Assembly (NCBI GenBank): GCA_005889135.1
Contig: VBEK01000127.1
Coordinates: forward strand, 1-48,100
Source of the DNA: Chloroflexota bacterium
GTDB lineage: Bacteria; Chloroflexota; Dormibacteria; Dormibacterales; Dormibacteraceae
Direction: 5' to 3'
Length of the DNA stretch: 48,100 nt
Of the stretch, positions 20,234 through 28,840 are shown piece after piece. Under the pieces are notes generated by a model. It saw nothing but the letters and a program-made list of their open reading frames with translations. It was not told the DNA's origin and searched no databases. The position numbers and the translations under genes are program-made. Each line of letters opens with the position of its first letter. Position 1 is the stretch's first letter.

Positions 20234-20278
20234 CTTAACAGTTCCTTAAGAGGCGATCGAAAAGGTTCGGAGTAGCGT
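20234..20278 (+). promoter_or_regulatory. TTAACA-box promoter of the secreted protein/HD-GYP operon
   Basis: CTTAACAGTTCCTTAAG (20234-20250) is an inverted repeat of CTTAA/TTAAG with a 7-bp centre. TAGCGT (-10) lies at 20273-20278, an offset of 39 nt, the same spacing as in the promoter after leuS. The start would be near 20285, leaving a leader with a Shine-Dalgarno site. Confidence 0.45.
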
Positions 20279-20336
20279 TGTCGAACCGCTGGGGTTGGGG
20301 TTTAGATCCAGCGTTTTTTGGAGGGTAGGGAAGCAA

Positions 20337-20738
20337 GTGAAGAGGGTGGTGGTGGCCGCCGCACTGGCGGCAGGGATCCTGTTGTGCTCGCCCACGTCTG
20401 CCGGCGCTTGGGCCACGTACTGCGACTGGGACCCGCTGGTCCTGATCGTGACGCCCGGCGGACACGTCGTCCCGGTCTACGACAGCGTCTGGACGGCCTC
20501 GCCCCTCTCCCTCGGGCTGCCCCTGGAGAGCTACACGGCGACCCGCGTCTACGATCCCGCGGGCCATCCCCAGACGGCGGTCGACATGAAGATCTACACG
20601 CCGACCGGTCTGCTGCTCCGTTACAAGGTGCATGACATGGTGACCAGCGGCCTGTTGGGCTCGGGCACCGTCTATGCCCAGGCCGACGGCTGGAGCGGCC
20701 AGTCCGTCCACCTCAGGTTCACCCTCTCCACGCCCTAG
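20337..20738 (+). CDS. small secreted protein of unknown function
   Basis: A 133-aa protein with a clear Sec signal peptide (KRVVVAAALAAGILLCSPTSAGAWA, cleavage after AGA/AWA) and a mature part of about 105 residues that alternates polar and hydrophobic residues, suggesting a beta-sandwich. It has a single mature Cys (YCDWD). No family recognised. The GTG start is chosen because AGGGA lies about 6 nt upstream and the charged n-region begins there. The HD-GYP gene follows after 5 bp, so they probably share the TTAACA-box promoter. Confidence 0.7.
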   Translation: MKRVVVAAALAAGILLCSPTSAGAWATYCDWDPLVLIVTPGGHVVPVYDSVWTASPLSLGLPLESYTATRVYDPAGHPQTAVDMKIYTPTGLLLRYKVHDMVTSGLLGSGTVYAQADGWSGQSVHLRFTLSTP

Positions 20739-20743
20739 GCGAA

Positions 20744-22063
20744 ATGGCACCGCGCCGGCGCTCCGAGCTGTACCGGCTGGGCGTCGGCGCGGTCGCGCTC
20801 GCGATCTTCGTCACCACGCTCGGCCGGCTTCAGGCCGGCGGCCTGGACTGGTGGCTGGTGGCGTCGCTGTCCGCGACGGGCCTGCTGGCGCTCGAGTTCC
20901 CCCTTCACATCAGCCTCAGCGTGAAGGTCAGCGTCGCCAGCGCGGTCTTCTTCGCCGCCGTGCTGCTGCTCCCGGTGGCGCAGGCGGCTGCGCTGGTCGG
21001 CGCGCTGCAGGCGCTGGACATCTCCGTCGCCGCAGTGCGCAAGATCCGGCGCACGCGTGAGCGGCCGCCGCTGCGTGCGATCGCGATCAACCTCCTCTTC
21101 AACGGCGGCCAGGCGTACCTGTCGGCCCTTATAGGCGGGCTGCTGCTCCAGTCCGCCGGCGTCTCCGCCCGCACGGGGCTGGCCGGCGCCGAGGGCGCGC
21201 TCGCCCTGGTCGCCGCGGCCGTCGTGATGTACGGGGTCAACATCTTCCTCGTCTCGCTTGCGGTCGCCCTCGCCACCTCGCGCAGCCCGTTCCCGCTGTT
21301 CCTCAACACCCAGCGGCTCGTCTACGTCCAGTTCGCGAGCCTCTACCTGCTCGGCGCGGTCGCAGCCTTCGCCTCCGCGCGGTTCTCCTGGCTGCCGTTG
21401 CTTGCGATCGTGCCCGCCACTCTCGTCTACCACTCGCTGCGGCAGCGGGTCGAGATGCGGCGCGACGCCATGCGCGCGATGGAGCGGATGGCCGACGAGG
21501 TCGACCGCCGCGATCCTTACACGTTCAACCACTCGCAGCGCGTCGCCGTCTACACGCACGCGATCGCGCGCAAGCTCGGATTCAGCCCGGCTGAGGTGGA
21601 TCTCCTCGAGCTGGCGGCGAAGGTGCACGACATCGGCAAGATCCGAGTCCCGGACTCGATCCTGCTCAAGCCCGCCGCCCTGACGCCGGCCGAGCGGCGT
21701 GTGATGGAGACCCACCCGCGGCTCGGCTACGACATCCTCCGCCCGCTCTCCGACTACCACAAGGTGCTCGACCTGGTGCTCACCCACCACGAGCGCTACG
21801 ACGGGCGCGGCTACCCGAACGGCACCGTCGGCCGGCGCCTGCTTCTGATCGCCCAGGTCATCCCGGTCGCCGACTCGCTGGACGCGATGACCACCGCGCG
21901 GGCGTACCGCGGCCCCAAGCCATGGGCGTCGGCGATGGAGGAGCTTCGCCGCGGCGCGGGCACCCAATGGAATCCGCAGGTGGTGGAGGCGGCGGTCGCG
22001 GTACTGTCGCAGGTGCAGCCGGCGCCCGCCGCCGTCTCGACCGCCGCGGTCGCTTCGGCCTAG
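20744..22063 (+). CDS. membrane-anchored HD-GYP domain phosphodiesterase
   Basis: A 439-aa protein: six or seven membrane helices (about residues 10-225), then an HD-GYP domain, which hydrolyses cyclic di-GMP. Seen: HSQRV (about 265), KVHDIGKIRVPD (about 296, the HD pair), THPRLGYDIL, HHERYDGRGYP (about 348, the GYP motif) and PVADSLDAMTT. All expected metal and GYP residues are present, so activity is likely. The membrane part could sense an envelope signal. Its stop overlaps that of the convergent winged-helix gene. Confidence 0.9.
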   Translation: MAPRRRSELYRLGVGAVALAIFVTTLGRLQAGGLDWWLVASLSATGLLALEFPLHISLSVKVSVASAVFFAAVLLLPVAQAAALVGALQALDISVAAVRKIRRTRERPPLRAIAINLLFNGGQAYLSALIGGLLLQSAGVSARTGLAGAEGALALVAAAVVMYGVNIFLVSLAVALATSRSPFPLFLNTQRLVYVQFASLYLLGAVAAFASARFSWLPLLAIVPATLVYHSLRQRVEMRRDAMRAMERMADEVDRRDPYTFNHSQRVAVYTHAIARKLGFSPAEVDLLELAAKVHDIGKIRVPDSILLKPAALTPAERRVMETHPRLGYDILRPLSDYHKVLDLVLTHHERYDGRGYPNGTVGRRLLLIAQVIPVADSLDAMTTARAYRGPKPWASAMEELRRGAGTQWNPQVVEAAVAVLSQVQPAPAAVSTAAVASA

Positions 22064-23178
22064 GCCTTCACCGGCGCAAAGCGGACCTCGTGCCGCGCGC
22101 CGGGCGCGAGGAAGTCGAGCAGGCGGAGGCTCTCCTCCTCGACGCGGTTCGCATCAGGATTGGGCAGCGCCTTCTCAAACGGCGTGACGACCATCGCGAC
22201 GCCCTCACCGCTCGTCACCGGGATCCATGCTCCGCGCACGAAACCGTCGACCAGCACCGAGCCCTTCATGATCCCGCTGCTGCTGAACAGGCCGACATGG
22301 CGTCCCTGCGGAAGGATGCGGGTCCGGTCGGCGTGCGCCAGCAGGATGTTGTCGTAGTCGGGCAGGAGGCGGACGGGCGCCTCGACATCGGCCGAAGGCC
22401 GCGGCGCCCTTGGAAGGTCGAACAGCTCCCGTCCGTGCGTGTCGCGGAACGCGCGCAGCTTCGGCCGTAGGCGCTCGAAGACCGGCTTCGTCCCCAGGCC
22501 AGACCAGGCGCGCATGTCGGCGGGCGAGGCCGGGCCGAAGGCGGCGAGGTAGCGGAGCACGAAGTCCTCGTCGCGGAAGGCGGGGCCGGGCTCCCGGCCG
22601 AGCCACGCGTCGAAAGTGGTCAGCGCGACCGGTCCCTTACCTCGCCACGCGCCACGCGGCGTGGTGAAGACGAGCGGCACCATGTAGCGGACGCCGTAGG
22701 CGAGGGCGAGGCCGTCCTGGCCCGGAAAACGCAGCGCAAGCTTCTTCGCCAGCTCGGCGATGGTGTGCGGCCTCTCGCCCATGATCTGGCGGCCGGCGCG
22801 ACGGACCGCCGCCAGGTCGGCGTCCCGGAGGCCGCGGCCCCACGGACTTCCGTGGGTGAAGCCGCGCTCGCCGAGGCGCATGAAGAGGGGCTTGATGCCG
22901 AACGCGTCCCGCGCCGTGACGAGGTGGATGGTGTTGCGCATCAGCGAGAGGCGCACGGCCTGCCTTCCCTCGACCAGGCGAGAGAGATCCTCGTGGCGGA
23001 AATCGCGGATGCGCGACCACAGGCCGACGTAGGGCAGGTCGGGCGCCTGCGCCTGCATGCCGACCAGGTGCTCGAGGGTCGCCGCCGCGGTCATGGCGCG
23101 GCGGTGAAGGAGCAGCTGGCGGGCGAGCAGCGCGCGGTTCAGCGCGCGGCGATCGAGGACCGGGGTCGCTTTGGGCAC
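22060..23178 (-). CDS. winged-helix DNA-binding domain protein (AlkX/YcaQ-like, PF06224)
   Basis: A 372-aa protein of the HTH_42 family. Typical features are the start RALNRALLARQLLLHR, the Gln-containing stretch LVGMQAQAPDLPYVGLWSR, the segment LMRNTIHLVTARD and the C-terminal LLPDYDNILLAHADRTR. E. coli YcaQ of this family unhooks interstrand cross-links; other members are called DNA-binding without known activity, so repair glycosylase action is inference. The GTG start at 23178 is 15 bp after the stop of a small membrane protein gene on the same strand, a probable operon. Confidence 0.82.
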   Translation of the reverse strand: MPKATPVLDRRALNRALLARQLLLHRRAMTAAATLEHLVGMQAQAPDLPYVGLWSRIRDFRHEDLSRLVEGRQAVRLSLMRNTIHLVTARDAFGIKPLFMRLGERGFTHGSPWGRGLRDADLAAVRRAGRQIMGERPHTIAELAKKLALRFPGQDGLALAYGVRYMVPLVFTTPRGAWRGKGPVALTTFDAWLGREPGPAFRDEDFVLRYLAAFGPASPADMRAWSGLGTKPVFERLRPKLRAFRDTHGRELFDLPRAPRPSADVEAPVRLLPDYDNILLAHADRTRILPQGRHVGLFSSSGIMKGSVLVDGFVRGAWIPVTSGEGVAMVVTPFEKALPNPDANRVEEESLRLLDFLAPGARHEVRFAPVKA

Positions 23179-23193
23179 CCGGCCATTGTCTGA

Positions 23194-23364
23194 TCAGACG
23201 CTGGTTTGAAGCTTCGGTCGCTCCGCAGCCTGGCGGTAGCTCTCGATCTTGGCCCGGAGCTCGCGCCGGCGCGCTGCACCACGGTCAGGGTCGAGGAAGT
23301 ACATGGCCGTGGCCGCCAGGGCCATCCACATCATCCAGCGCGTCGTTCGCGAGCGCAGGAACAT
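23194..23364 (-). CDS. small single-span membrane protein
   Basis: A 56-aa protein with one hydrophobic helix (WMMWMALAATAMYFL) followed by DPDRGAARRRELRAKI, a pattern common to short YtxH-like membrane proteins in GC-rich bacteria (hydrophobic span, FLDP-x-x-G, then a basic helix). It ends with a charged tail. It precedes the winged-helix gene by 15 bp. The function is unknown. No other frame in this stretch gives a plausible protein. Confidence 0.65.
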   Translation of the reverse strand: MFLRSRTTRWMMWMALAATAMYFLDPDRGAARRRELRAKIESYRQAAERPKLQTSV

Positions 23365-23396
23365 CACCCAAGAAACGGGCGCGGCCCGGACCCTAC

Positions 23397-23452
23397 TTGA
23401 CGGCCGGGCCGGGAGGTGTTATCTCCGACCGATCGGCCGCCGTGCGGCGGCC
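23397..23452 (+). promoter_or_regulatory. promoter and leader hairpin of the amino-acid permease gene
   Basis: TTGACG (23397-23402), a 16-bp spacer and TTATCT (23419-23424) form a good promoter. Close to the expected start, GGCCGCC-GTGC-GGCGGCC (23435-23452) makes a 7-bp hairpin followed by CTTTG, then GGGGAGGGGG before the GTG. The hairpin may be an attenuator or a stabiliser; no riboswitch class was recognised. Confidence 0.5.
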
Positions 23453-23474
23453 TTTGTCCGGGGAGGGGGAGCAA

Positions 23475-24932
23475 GTGAGCACATCCGGCGCCGCGACCAG
23501 GCTGCAGCGAGACGCGGTCGGCCTGGCGCCCGTCCTGTTCCAGTCGATCACCCACATGGCCCCGGCCGCGGCCGTGGCGTTCTCCATCATCTTTGCGGTC
23601 ACGTACGCGGGCGGGGCGACGCCGCTCGCGGTCCTGCTGGCATTGGTCGCGTGTCTGTTCGTCGCCATCAGCATCGGCCAGCTGGCCAGGCACCTGCCCT
23701 CGGCCGGCGGCCTGTACACCTACAGTGCGCGCGGCCTGCATCCGACGGTCGGCTTTTTCGTCGCCTGGGGGTTCATGCTCGCCGAGCCGCTCGTGGCCCC
23801 GCTGCTGTACCTGATCTTCGGCAACGTCATCAGCGCCTACCTCAACGCCCACTTCGGCACCCCGACCTGGTTGTGGGCGCCGCTCGCCGCGCTCGCGGGC
23901 ATCGGCGTATGGGTCCTGGTCTACCGCGGGGTCCGGATCTCGACCGAGACCGGCGTTGCGCTCGGCGCATTTGAGATCGTCGTCTTCCTCGCCCTCGGGA
24001 TCACGCTGATCTTCGCCGCCGGCTCCAACAACACCCTGAGCGTCTTCAACCCTTCGACCGGTAACTCGAGCGGCCTCGGCTCGGTCTTCGCCGGCATGGT
24101 GTACACAGTGCTGGCATTCATCGGATTCGAGGCTTCGGCGCCGCTCGGCGAAGAGGCAAAAGATCCGAAGAGGACGATCCCGCGCGCGGTGATCCTCTCC
24201 TGCGTGCTGATCGGCGTCTTCTACCTGATCTGCTACTACGGCGCCATCGTCTACTTCGGCCCGGACAAGGCGGCCGACCCGAAGAACGGGTTCTTCTACT
24301 TCAACGGCGGGGACCCGTGGGACGGCCTTGCGTCCGCGGTCTGGGGGCCGTTCGCGATCCTCGTCCTGCTCGCGATCGTCAACAGCGCGTTCGCCAACTC
24401 CAACGCCGGCGCCAACGCGGCGACTCGCGTCGGCTACTCGCTGGCGCGGGCGGGGATCCTTCCCCGCGCGCTCGCGAACGTGCACCCGCGATTCAAGACG
24501 CCTTACGTCGCCGTCCATGTCCAGGGTGCGCTGGGCATCGCCCTCGCCCTCGTGCTGGGCTTCGCGCTCGGCGGTCCTCTGCTCGCCTTCGCGCTCTTGG
24601 GCACCGTGGCGACGCTGGTGATCGTGTGCATCTACATCCTCACCAACCTCGCCAACATCGTCTTCTACATGCGCGAGCATCGCGACGAGCTGAACGTGGT
24701 CTGGAACGTGATCGTGCCCGTGCTCGGGATCCTGATCTTCATCCCGGTGCTGGTCGCGTCGTTCGGGATCGACTTCTTCGGCCTAGGCATCGTCGCCCTC
24801 GCGCCGCCGGCCAGCTACGCGCCGTGGGTCGTGGTGGCGTGGTTGGTCATCGGTGCGGTCCTGTACTTCTACCTGCAGTCGCAATCCCCGGCCGCGATCA
24901 AGGAGACGGCGACAACTTTCATCGAGGCCTGA
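23475..24932 (+). CDS. APC family amino acid permease
   Basis: A 485-aa transporter with about twelve membrane segments. The N-terminal pattern LQRDAVGLAPVLFQSITHMAPAAAVAFS and the later LPSAGGLYTYSARGL and FIGFEASAPLGEEAKDPKRTIPRA are those of the amino acid-polyamine-organocation superfamily. The substrate cannot be read from sequence. The GTG at 23475 has a strong purine-rich site upstream. The drug/metabolite transporter gene starts 40 bp later. Confidence 0.9.
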   Translation: MSTSGAATRLQRDAVGLAPVLFQSITHMAPAAAVAFSIIFAVTYAGGATPLAVLLALVACLFVAISIGQLARHLPSAGGLYTYSARGLHPTVGFFVAWGFMLAEPLVAPLLYLIFGNVISAYLNAHFGTPTWLWAPLAALAGIGVWVLVYRGVRISTETGVALGAFEIVVFLALGITLIFAAGSNNTLSVFNPSTGNSSGLGSVFAGMVYTVLAFIGFEASAPLGEEAKDPKRTIPRAVILSCVLIGVFYLICYYGAIVYFGPDKAADPKNGFFYFNGGDPWDGLASAVWGPFAILVLLAIVNSAFANSNAGANAATRVGYSLARAGILPRALANVHPRFKTPYVAVHVQGALGIALALVLGFALGGPLLAFALLGTVATLVIVCIYILTNLANIVFYMREHRDELNVVWNVIVPVLGILIFIPVLVASFGIDFFGLGIVALAPPASYAPWVVVAWLVIGAVLYFYLQSQSPAAIKETATTFIEA

Positions 24933-24972
24933 CGGGCGGAAGACCGCGTGCGGCCGCCAGGTTAGACACCTG

Positions 24973-25890
24973 GTGAGCCGCCGCGGCCTTCTCCTGTTCG
25001 TCGCCATGTGCGTGATCTGGGGCATCCCCTACCTGTTCATCCGCGTGGCCGTGAGCGAGCTCTCGCCGCCGACGCTTGTCTTCTTCCGCACGACCGTGGG
25101 GGCGCTGATCCTGCTGCCGTTCGCGCTGTCGCGAGGCGGCCTGGGCTCGGTGCGGGGCAAGTGGGTGCCGCTGCTGTTCTTCGCCGCCTTCGAGGTGGCG
25201 TTGCCGTGGCTCCTGCTGTCGAGCGCGGAGCAGCACATCTCGAGCGCGCTGGCGGGGCTTCTGATCTCGGCCGTGCCGCTGGTGGGCGTCGTCATCGCCA
25301 CCGTGCTCGGGAACCGCGATTACCTTCGCCTGTCGACGCTGTCCGGGCTGGTGGTGGGGCTGGCCGGCGTGGCCTTGATCGTGGGTCTGGACGTCCGCGC
25401 CTCTGACCCGATCTCGCTTCTCGAGATGGCCGGCGTCGCGGTCGGGTACGCGCTCGGGCCCGCGATCCTGTCCCGATACCTGACCAGCGTGCCGAGCGTG
25501 ACCGTGAACGGCCTGTCGCTGGCGATCTGCGCGATCGCCTACGCTCCGGTCGCGGCGCTGCACTGGCCGCTGACGGTGCCCAGCCTCGCCGTCATCGCCT
25601 CCCTCGCCGTGCTGTCGATCGTCTGCACCGCGCTCGCCTTCCTGCTGTTCTTCGCCCTTGTCGCCGAGATCGGGCCGGTGCGCTCGACGGTGATCACGTA
25701 CGTGAACCCGGCCGTGGCCGCGGTCCTGGGCGTGGCGGTGCTGCACGAGAGCTTCACCCTTGGCATGGGCCTGGGCTTCGTCCTGGTGCTGGCCGGCTCG
25801 ATCCTGGCCACGCGGAAGTCGGGTGCGCCGGCGGCCGCCGAGGCGGCGGCCGCGATTCCTGAACCGAGGCGGGAAGAGGCCGTCAGCTAG
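24973..25890 (+). CDS. EamA/DMT family transporter
   Basis: A 305-aa membrane protein with ten predicted helices in two EamA repeats. The first begins LLFVAMCVIWGIPYLFIRVAV, a typical EamA opening; the second half has PVRSTVITYVNPAVAAVLGV and HESFTLGMGLGF. Members export metabolites or drugs; the substrate is unknown. The C-terminus is an Ala/Glu-rich tail. The GTG start is set by the onset of the hydrophobic region. Confidence 0.87.
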   Translation: MSRRGLLLFVAMCVIWGIPYLFIRVAVSELSPPTLVFFRTTVGALILLPFALSRGGLGSVRGKWVPLLFFAAFEVALPWLLLSSAEQHISSALAGLLISAVPLVGVVIATVLGNRDYLRLSTLSGLVVGLAGVALIVGLDVRASDPISLLEMAGVAVGYALGPAILSRYLTSVPSVTVNGLSLAICAIAYAPVAALHWPLTVPSLAVIASLAVLSIVCTALAFLLFFALVAEIGPVRSTVITYVNPAVAAVLGVAVLHESFTLGMGLGFVLVLAGSILATRKSGAPAAAEAAAAIPEPRREEAVS

Positions 25891-25903
25891 GCGTTTCGTC
25901 TGT

Positions 25904-27133
25904 GTGAAGCCGACCGGCCGGCTTGCCGCCGCCCTCGGACAGGCGATCGTGCCGGTGCTTGTGGCGGCGGGTGGTGCGATCCTGCTCTCGGGCTGCACCA
26001 GCTGCCAGTCGACGGTGCGGACCACGGCCATGACGGTCATCGCGGGGGGTTCTTACGACGTGGTCGTGGCCGACCAGCCTGGACAGCGGCTGTACCTCGC
26101 CGACCGGACGGCGAAGGGCGTCGACGTGGTGGACATCTCGTCGCCGCAGCCTGTCTTCGTGAGCACAATTCCGCTGACGGCCGCTCCCCACGGCCTGGCT
26201 CTCGACACCGCTTCGCACAGGCTCTTCGCGGCCCTCGGCAACGGCGCGGTCGCGGTCATCGACACCGGTCCGCGCTCATCGAACCAGGTGGTGGCGAACA
26301 TCCAGACCGACTCCTCGAGCCTCGACCTGATCGACTACAGCGCGCAGACCGACAGTCTGTACGTAGGTTCCGATCGCACGGTGCTCGTGGTCGACGCCGC
26401 CCGGGCGCAGGTGACGAAGCGGATCACGACGGCCATGACTGTCGGTCAACCGAGGTTCGACCCGGCCGACGGCATGGTGTACGCGACTGTGAGCGGCACC
26501 GACTCGCTCGTCCAGATCAACCCGGCGACCGGGTTCGTGACCCGAAGCTACGTGATCGCCAAGTGCCGGCCCAACGGGGTCGGCATCAATCCGGCCCGCC
26601 AGCTGGCGCTGGTATCGTGCGGCGGCAGCATCGCCCTGGTCAACCTCGAGAGCGGCGCGCAGCGTGTGACTCGCGTCGTGCAGGGTGGCGACGTCGTCAC
26701 CTACGAAGCGGCCGCGGATCGCTTCGTCGTCGCCTCGCCCCACGACATGGACGAAAGTGCCATCGGTGTCTTCGCCGGCGACGGGTCGTTCATCGGCTCG
26801 GTCCCGGCGACCTCGTCGGCTCACGCGGCCGCGTTCGACAGCGCGCACGGTCTCGTTTACGCGCCGGGTCCTGTGGGGTTGATGAGCTTCGCGCCGGCGG
26901 CGTGCGCGCCGCCGCCGGACTGGTTGCGGTTCGTGGGTGGGCTGTCGGTATTCGCCGTGCCGCTCCTGCTCGCCACGCTGTTCCTCGTCCTGGTCGCGCG
27001 GGCGCTCGCCCGGCGCCGCGCCGGACTGGGAGGGCCTACCTACGAGGAGCTGCAGGCCGAGGACCTGGAGTTCGAGCGCGAGCGGATGCGCGCCCTCGAG
27101 GATGGGATCCTCGGCCCGCGCGTCGCCGACTAA
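25904..27133 (+). CDS. beta-propeller (YVTN/NHL-like) lipoprotein with C-terminal membrane helix
   Basis: A 409-aa protein starting with a lipoprotein signal (lipobox LSGC), then repeats of the YVTN type: GQRLYLADRTAKGVDVVDIS, SHRLFAALGNGAVAVID, TDSLYVGSDRTVLVVD, DGMVYATVSGTDSLVQIN, and HGLVYAPG. A hydrophobic helix (FVGGLSVFAVPLLLATLFLV) and an acidic, charged tail follow. The propeller would lie outside the membrane, tethered at both ends. Ligand unknown. It starts 13 bp after the EamA stop. Confidence 0.75.
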   Translation: MKPTGRLAAALGQAIVPVLVAAGGAILLSGCTSCQSTVRTTAMTVIAGGSYDVVVADQPGQRLYLADRTAKGVDVVDISSPQPVFVSTIPLTAAPHGLALDTASHRLFAALGNGAVAVIDTGPRSSNQVVANIQTDSSSLDLIDYSAQTDSLYVGSDRTVLVVDAARAQVTKRITTAMTVGQPRFDPADGMVYATVSGTDSLVQINPATGFVTRSYVIAKCRPNGVGINPARQLALVSCGGSIALVNLESGAQRVTRVVQGGDVVTYEAAADRFVVASPHDMDESAIGVFAGDGSFIGSVPATSSAHAAAFDSAHGLVYAPGPVGLMSFAPAACAPPPDWLRFVGGLSVFAVPLLLATLFLVLVARALARRRAGLGGPTYEELQAEDLEFERERMRALEDGILGPRVAD

Positions 27134-27139
27134 AGCCTC

Positions 27140-28750
27140 CTACAAGCCGACCGCCGCGGCAAAGGTGTCCGTGTCGCCGAAGGTTGCAGCACACGCGCTG
27201 TTGGGGTTCGGCGCCACGGCCGACTTGGTTCCGGCGTACACCGCCGACCTGTAGGCGTTGACCGCCGCGCACGCGGTGGCGCTGCGCGTGTCGGTCCAGA
27301 CCACCCACGCGGTCCTGGCGCCGGCGACGATCCCGATGTAGTCGCCGATGAACTGCTCCATCAGGTTGTTGTAGGAGGAGCCGTCGGGGTTGGAGCTGGC
27401 GGTCGACACGCGGACCGGCGCGGACCAACCGGTCGAGGTCGACTCGACGATGTAGGCGTCGTAGACCTGGACTCCCGTCTGAAACGGGTTGCCGGCCGGA
27501 GGCGCGGTCAGTGCGTCAAAGGCGACCGCGACGACGCCGGAGGTGGTCACCGCCGGCTCGGGGAAGAAGGCGTTCCGTCCAGCGATGCTCGCGATCGTGC
27601 CGAGCGAGCTCCACCTGAGCCCGTCGGTCGAGACCGCGCCGGTGACGATGCCGTGCCCGCCGGCGAAGTCGCACCACACGACGTAGACCTTGTTCGAGGA
27701 CGGGTCGGCGGCGGGGTGCGGGAAGCAGTCGACGCGGGCGCTCATGCCGGGCACGCGGTTGAAGAGGTCGACGGCGTCGAAGGGCGTGCCGCGGAGTGGG
27801 TAGTCGGTGACCTGCGCGATGGTGATGGGCGCGGTGTAGGTGTCGCCGCCGTCCTTAGACGTGGTCACGACCTGCAGGCTTGGGAGCTTCGTCGAGTCGG
27901 CGTTCTCGGTCCAGAACACCTCGACGGTGCCGTCCGACGCGACCGTCATCTGGCCCGTCTCGCGAAAGCCTTGGGGCGTGTTGTTGTTCGTGGCGCTGAT
28001 CTTGACCGCGGCCGTCCAGGTCCGGCCCTCGTCGTCGGAGTGGGCGGTGTAGATCTTGACGTTGCCGTTGCCGGCGCAGCTGTTGCAGAAGACGGCCCAG
28101 TTCATGTAGAGACGGCCGAAGTGCGGGCTGCCCGCGACCTTGTCGACCGCGATCCACTCGTGGTCGACGAAGTTGCTCTTGTTGTTGGTCGAGGTGGCGA
28201 CGACCGGGTTCGACCATGTGAGCCCGTCGTCGTACGTCCGCGAAACCGTGCCGAGCTCCCCGCCGAGCTCGGGGAACGGGTCCGCCAGCGAGGCGTAGTA
28301 CACGACCGCGCCGCAGGAGTAGCTGAACGCGCCGCTTGCGCAGCGGCGGGGGCCGAAGTCGAGGCTCGGGTCGCCGCCCGACGTGCGGCCGATCGTGTCG
28401 AACCCGGGGAGGTAGCCGCCGGCCCAGGTCGCGCCGCCGTCGGCGGAGCGGTAGAAGGCGCTGGTCGGTGCCCCGGGCTTGAAGGGGCAGGGGGAGCTCA
28501 GAGGGGCGGTTGTGCCGGGGCACAGCGGTTGCGAGAGCTCGTCGTTCGCGCCGGCGACCAGGACTCCGGTGAGCGGGTTCCGCGTGATCGCGGGCTCGTT
28601 CTGCTTGTCTTTGGGGAAGAGGACGCTGTGGTCCAGGTCGACGAGGTTGTTGGCGCCGGGCGTGGGACCGGCGGCGGCCTGCGCGGGGGCCGGGACGATT
28701 AGAGCTACGAGGGCGAGCAAACCGGCGAGCAACGCGAGCTTGGGCCGCAT
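27140..28750 (-). CDS. secreted BNR/Asp-box (sialidase-like) beta-propeller protein
   Basis: A 536-aa exoprotein with a Sec signal peptide (residues 1-26, ending APAQAAA). Asp-box-type motifs SADGGATW, YDDGLTW, SDDEGRTW, SKDGGDTY and STDGLRW mark a BNR-like propeller. These proteins are often annotated as exo-alpha-sialidase, but the Asp boxes only define the fold; I cannot identify the sialidase catalytic residues, so enzymatic activity is uncertain. Several Cys pairs suggest disulfides. The ATG has GGGAGGTG about 9 nt upstream. It ends only 6 bp from the convergent lipoprotein gene. Confidence 0.75.
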   Translation of the reverse strand: MRPKLALLAGLLALVALIVPAPAQAAAGPTPGANNLVDLDHSVLFPKDKQNEPAITRNPLTGVLVAGANDELSQPLCPGTTAPLSSPCPFKPGAPTSAFYRSADGGATWAGGYLPGFDTIGRTSGGDPSLDFGPRRCASGAFSYSCGAVVYYASLADPFPELGGELGTVSRTYDDGLTWSNPVVATSTNNKSNFVDHEWIAVDKVAGSPHFGRLYMNWAVFCNSCAGNGNVKIYTAHSDDEGRTWTAAVKISATNNNTPQGFRETGQMTVASDGTVEVFWTENADSTKLPSLQVVTTSKDGGDTYTAPITIAQVTDYPLRGTPFDAVDLFNRVPGMSARVDCFPHPAADPSSNKVYVVWCDFAGGHGIVTGAVSTDGLRWSSLGTIASIAGRNAFFPEPAVTTSGVVAVAFDALTAPPAGNPFQTGVQVYDAYIVESTSTGWSAPVRVSTASSNPDGSSYNNLMEQFIGDYIGIVAGARTAWVVWTDTRSATACAAVNAYRSAVYAGTKSAVAPNPNSACAATFGDTDTFAAAVGL

Positions 28751-28770
28751 CTTGTGGACACCTCCCGGGT

Positions 28771-28821
28771 TAAGCCGGCCGACGGCGGTGAGCAAACAGC
28801 TTAAGCCGGTCTTAAGACCGG
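28771..28821 (-). promoter_or_regulatory. palindrome cluster upstream of the BNR protein gene
   Basis: CCGGTCTTAAGACCGG (28806-28821) is a perfect 16-bp palindrome. TTAAGCCGG occurs twice, at 28771 and 28801. On the gene's strand CTTAAGACCGGCTTAAG has the same CTTAA-n7-TTAAG build as the box at 20234. This is a plausible operator for the BNR protein gene; no -10 at the matching distance is seen. Confidence 0.45.
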
Positions 28822-28840
28822 TGCGAGTCCGGAGTTCGGC

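Noticed and set aside
23206-23974. Plus-strand open frames upstream of the amino-acid permease
   Set aside because: They lie antisense to a plausible small membrane protein or out of frame with the permease, and have shadow-type composition.
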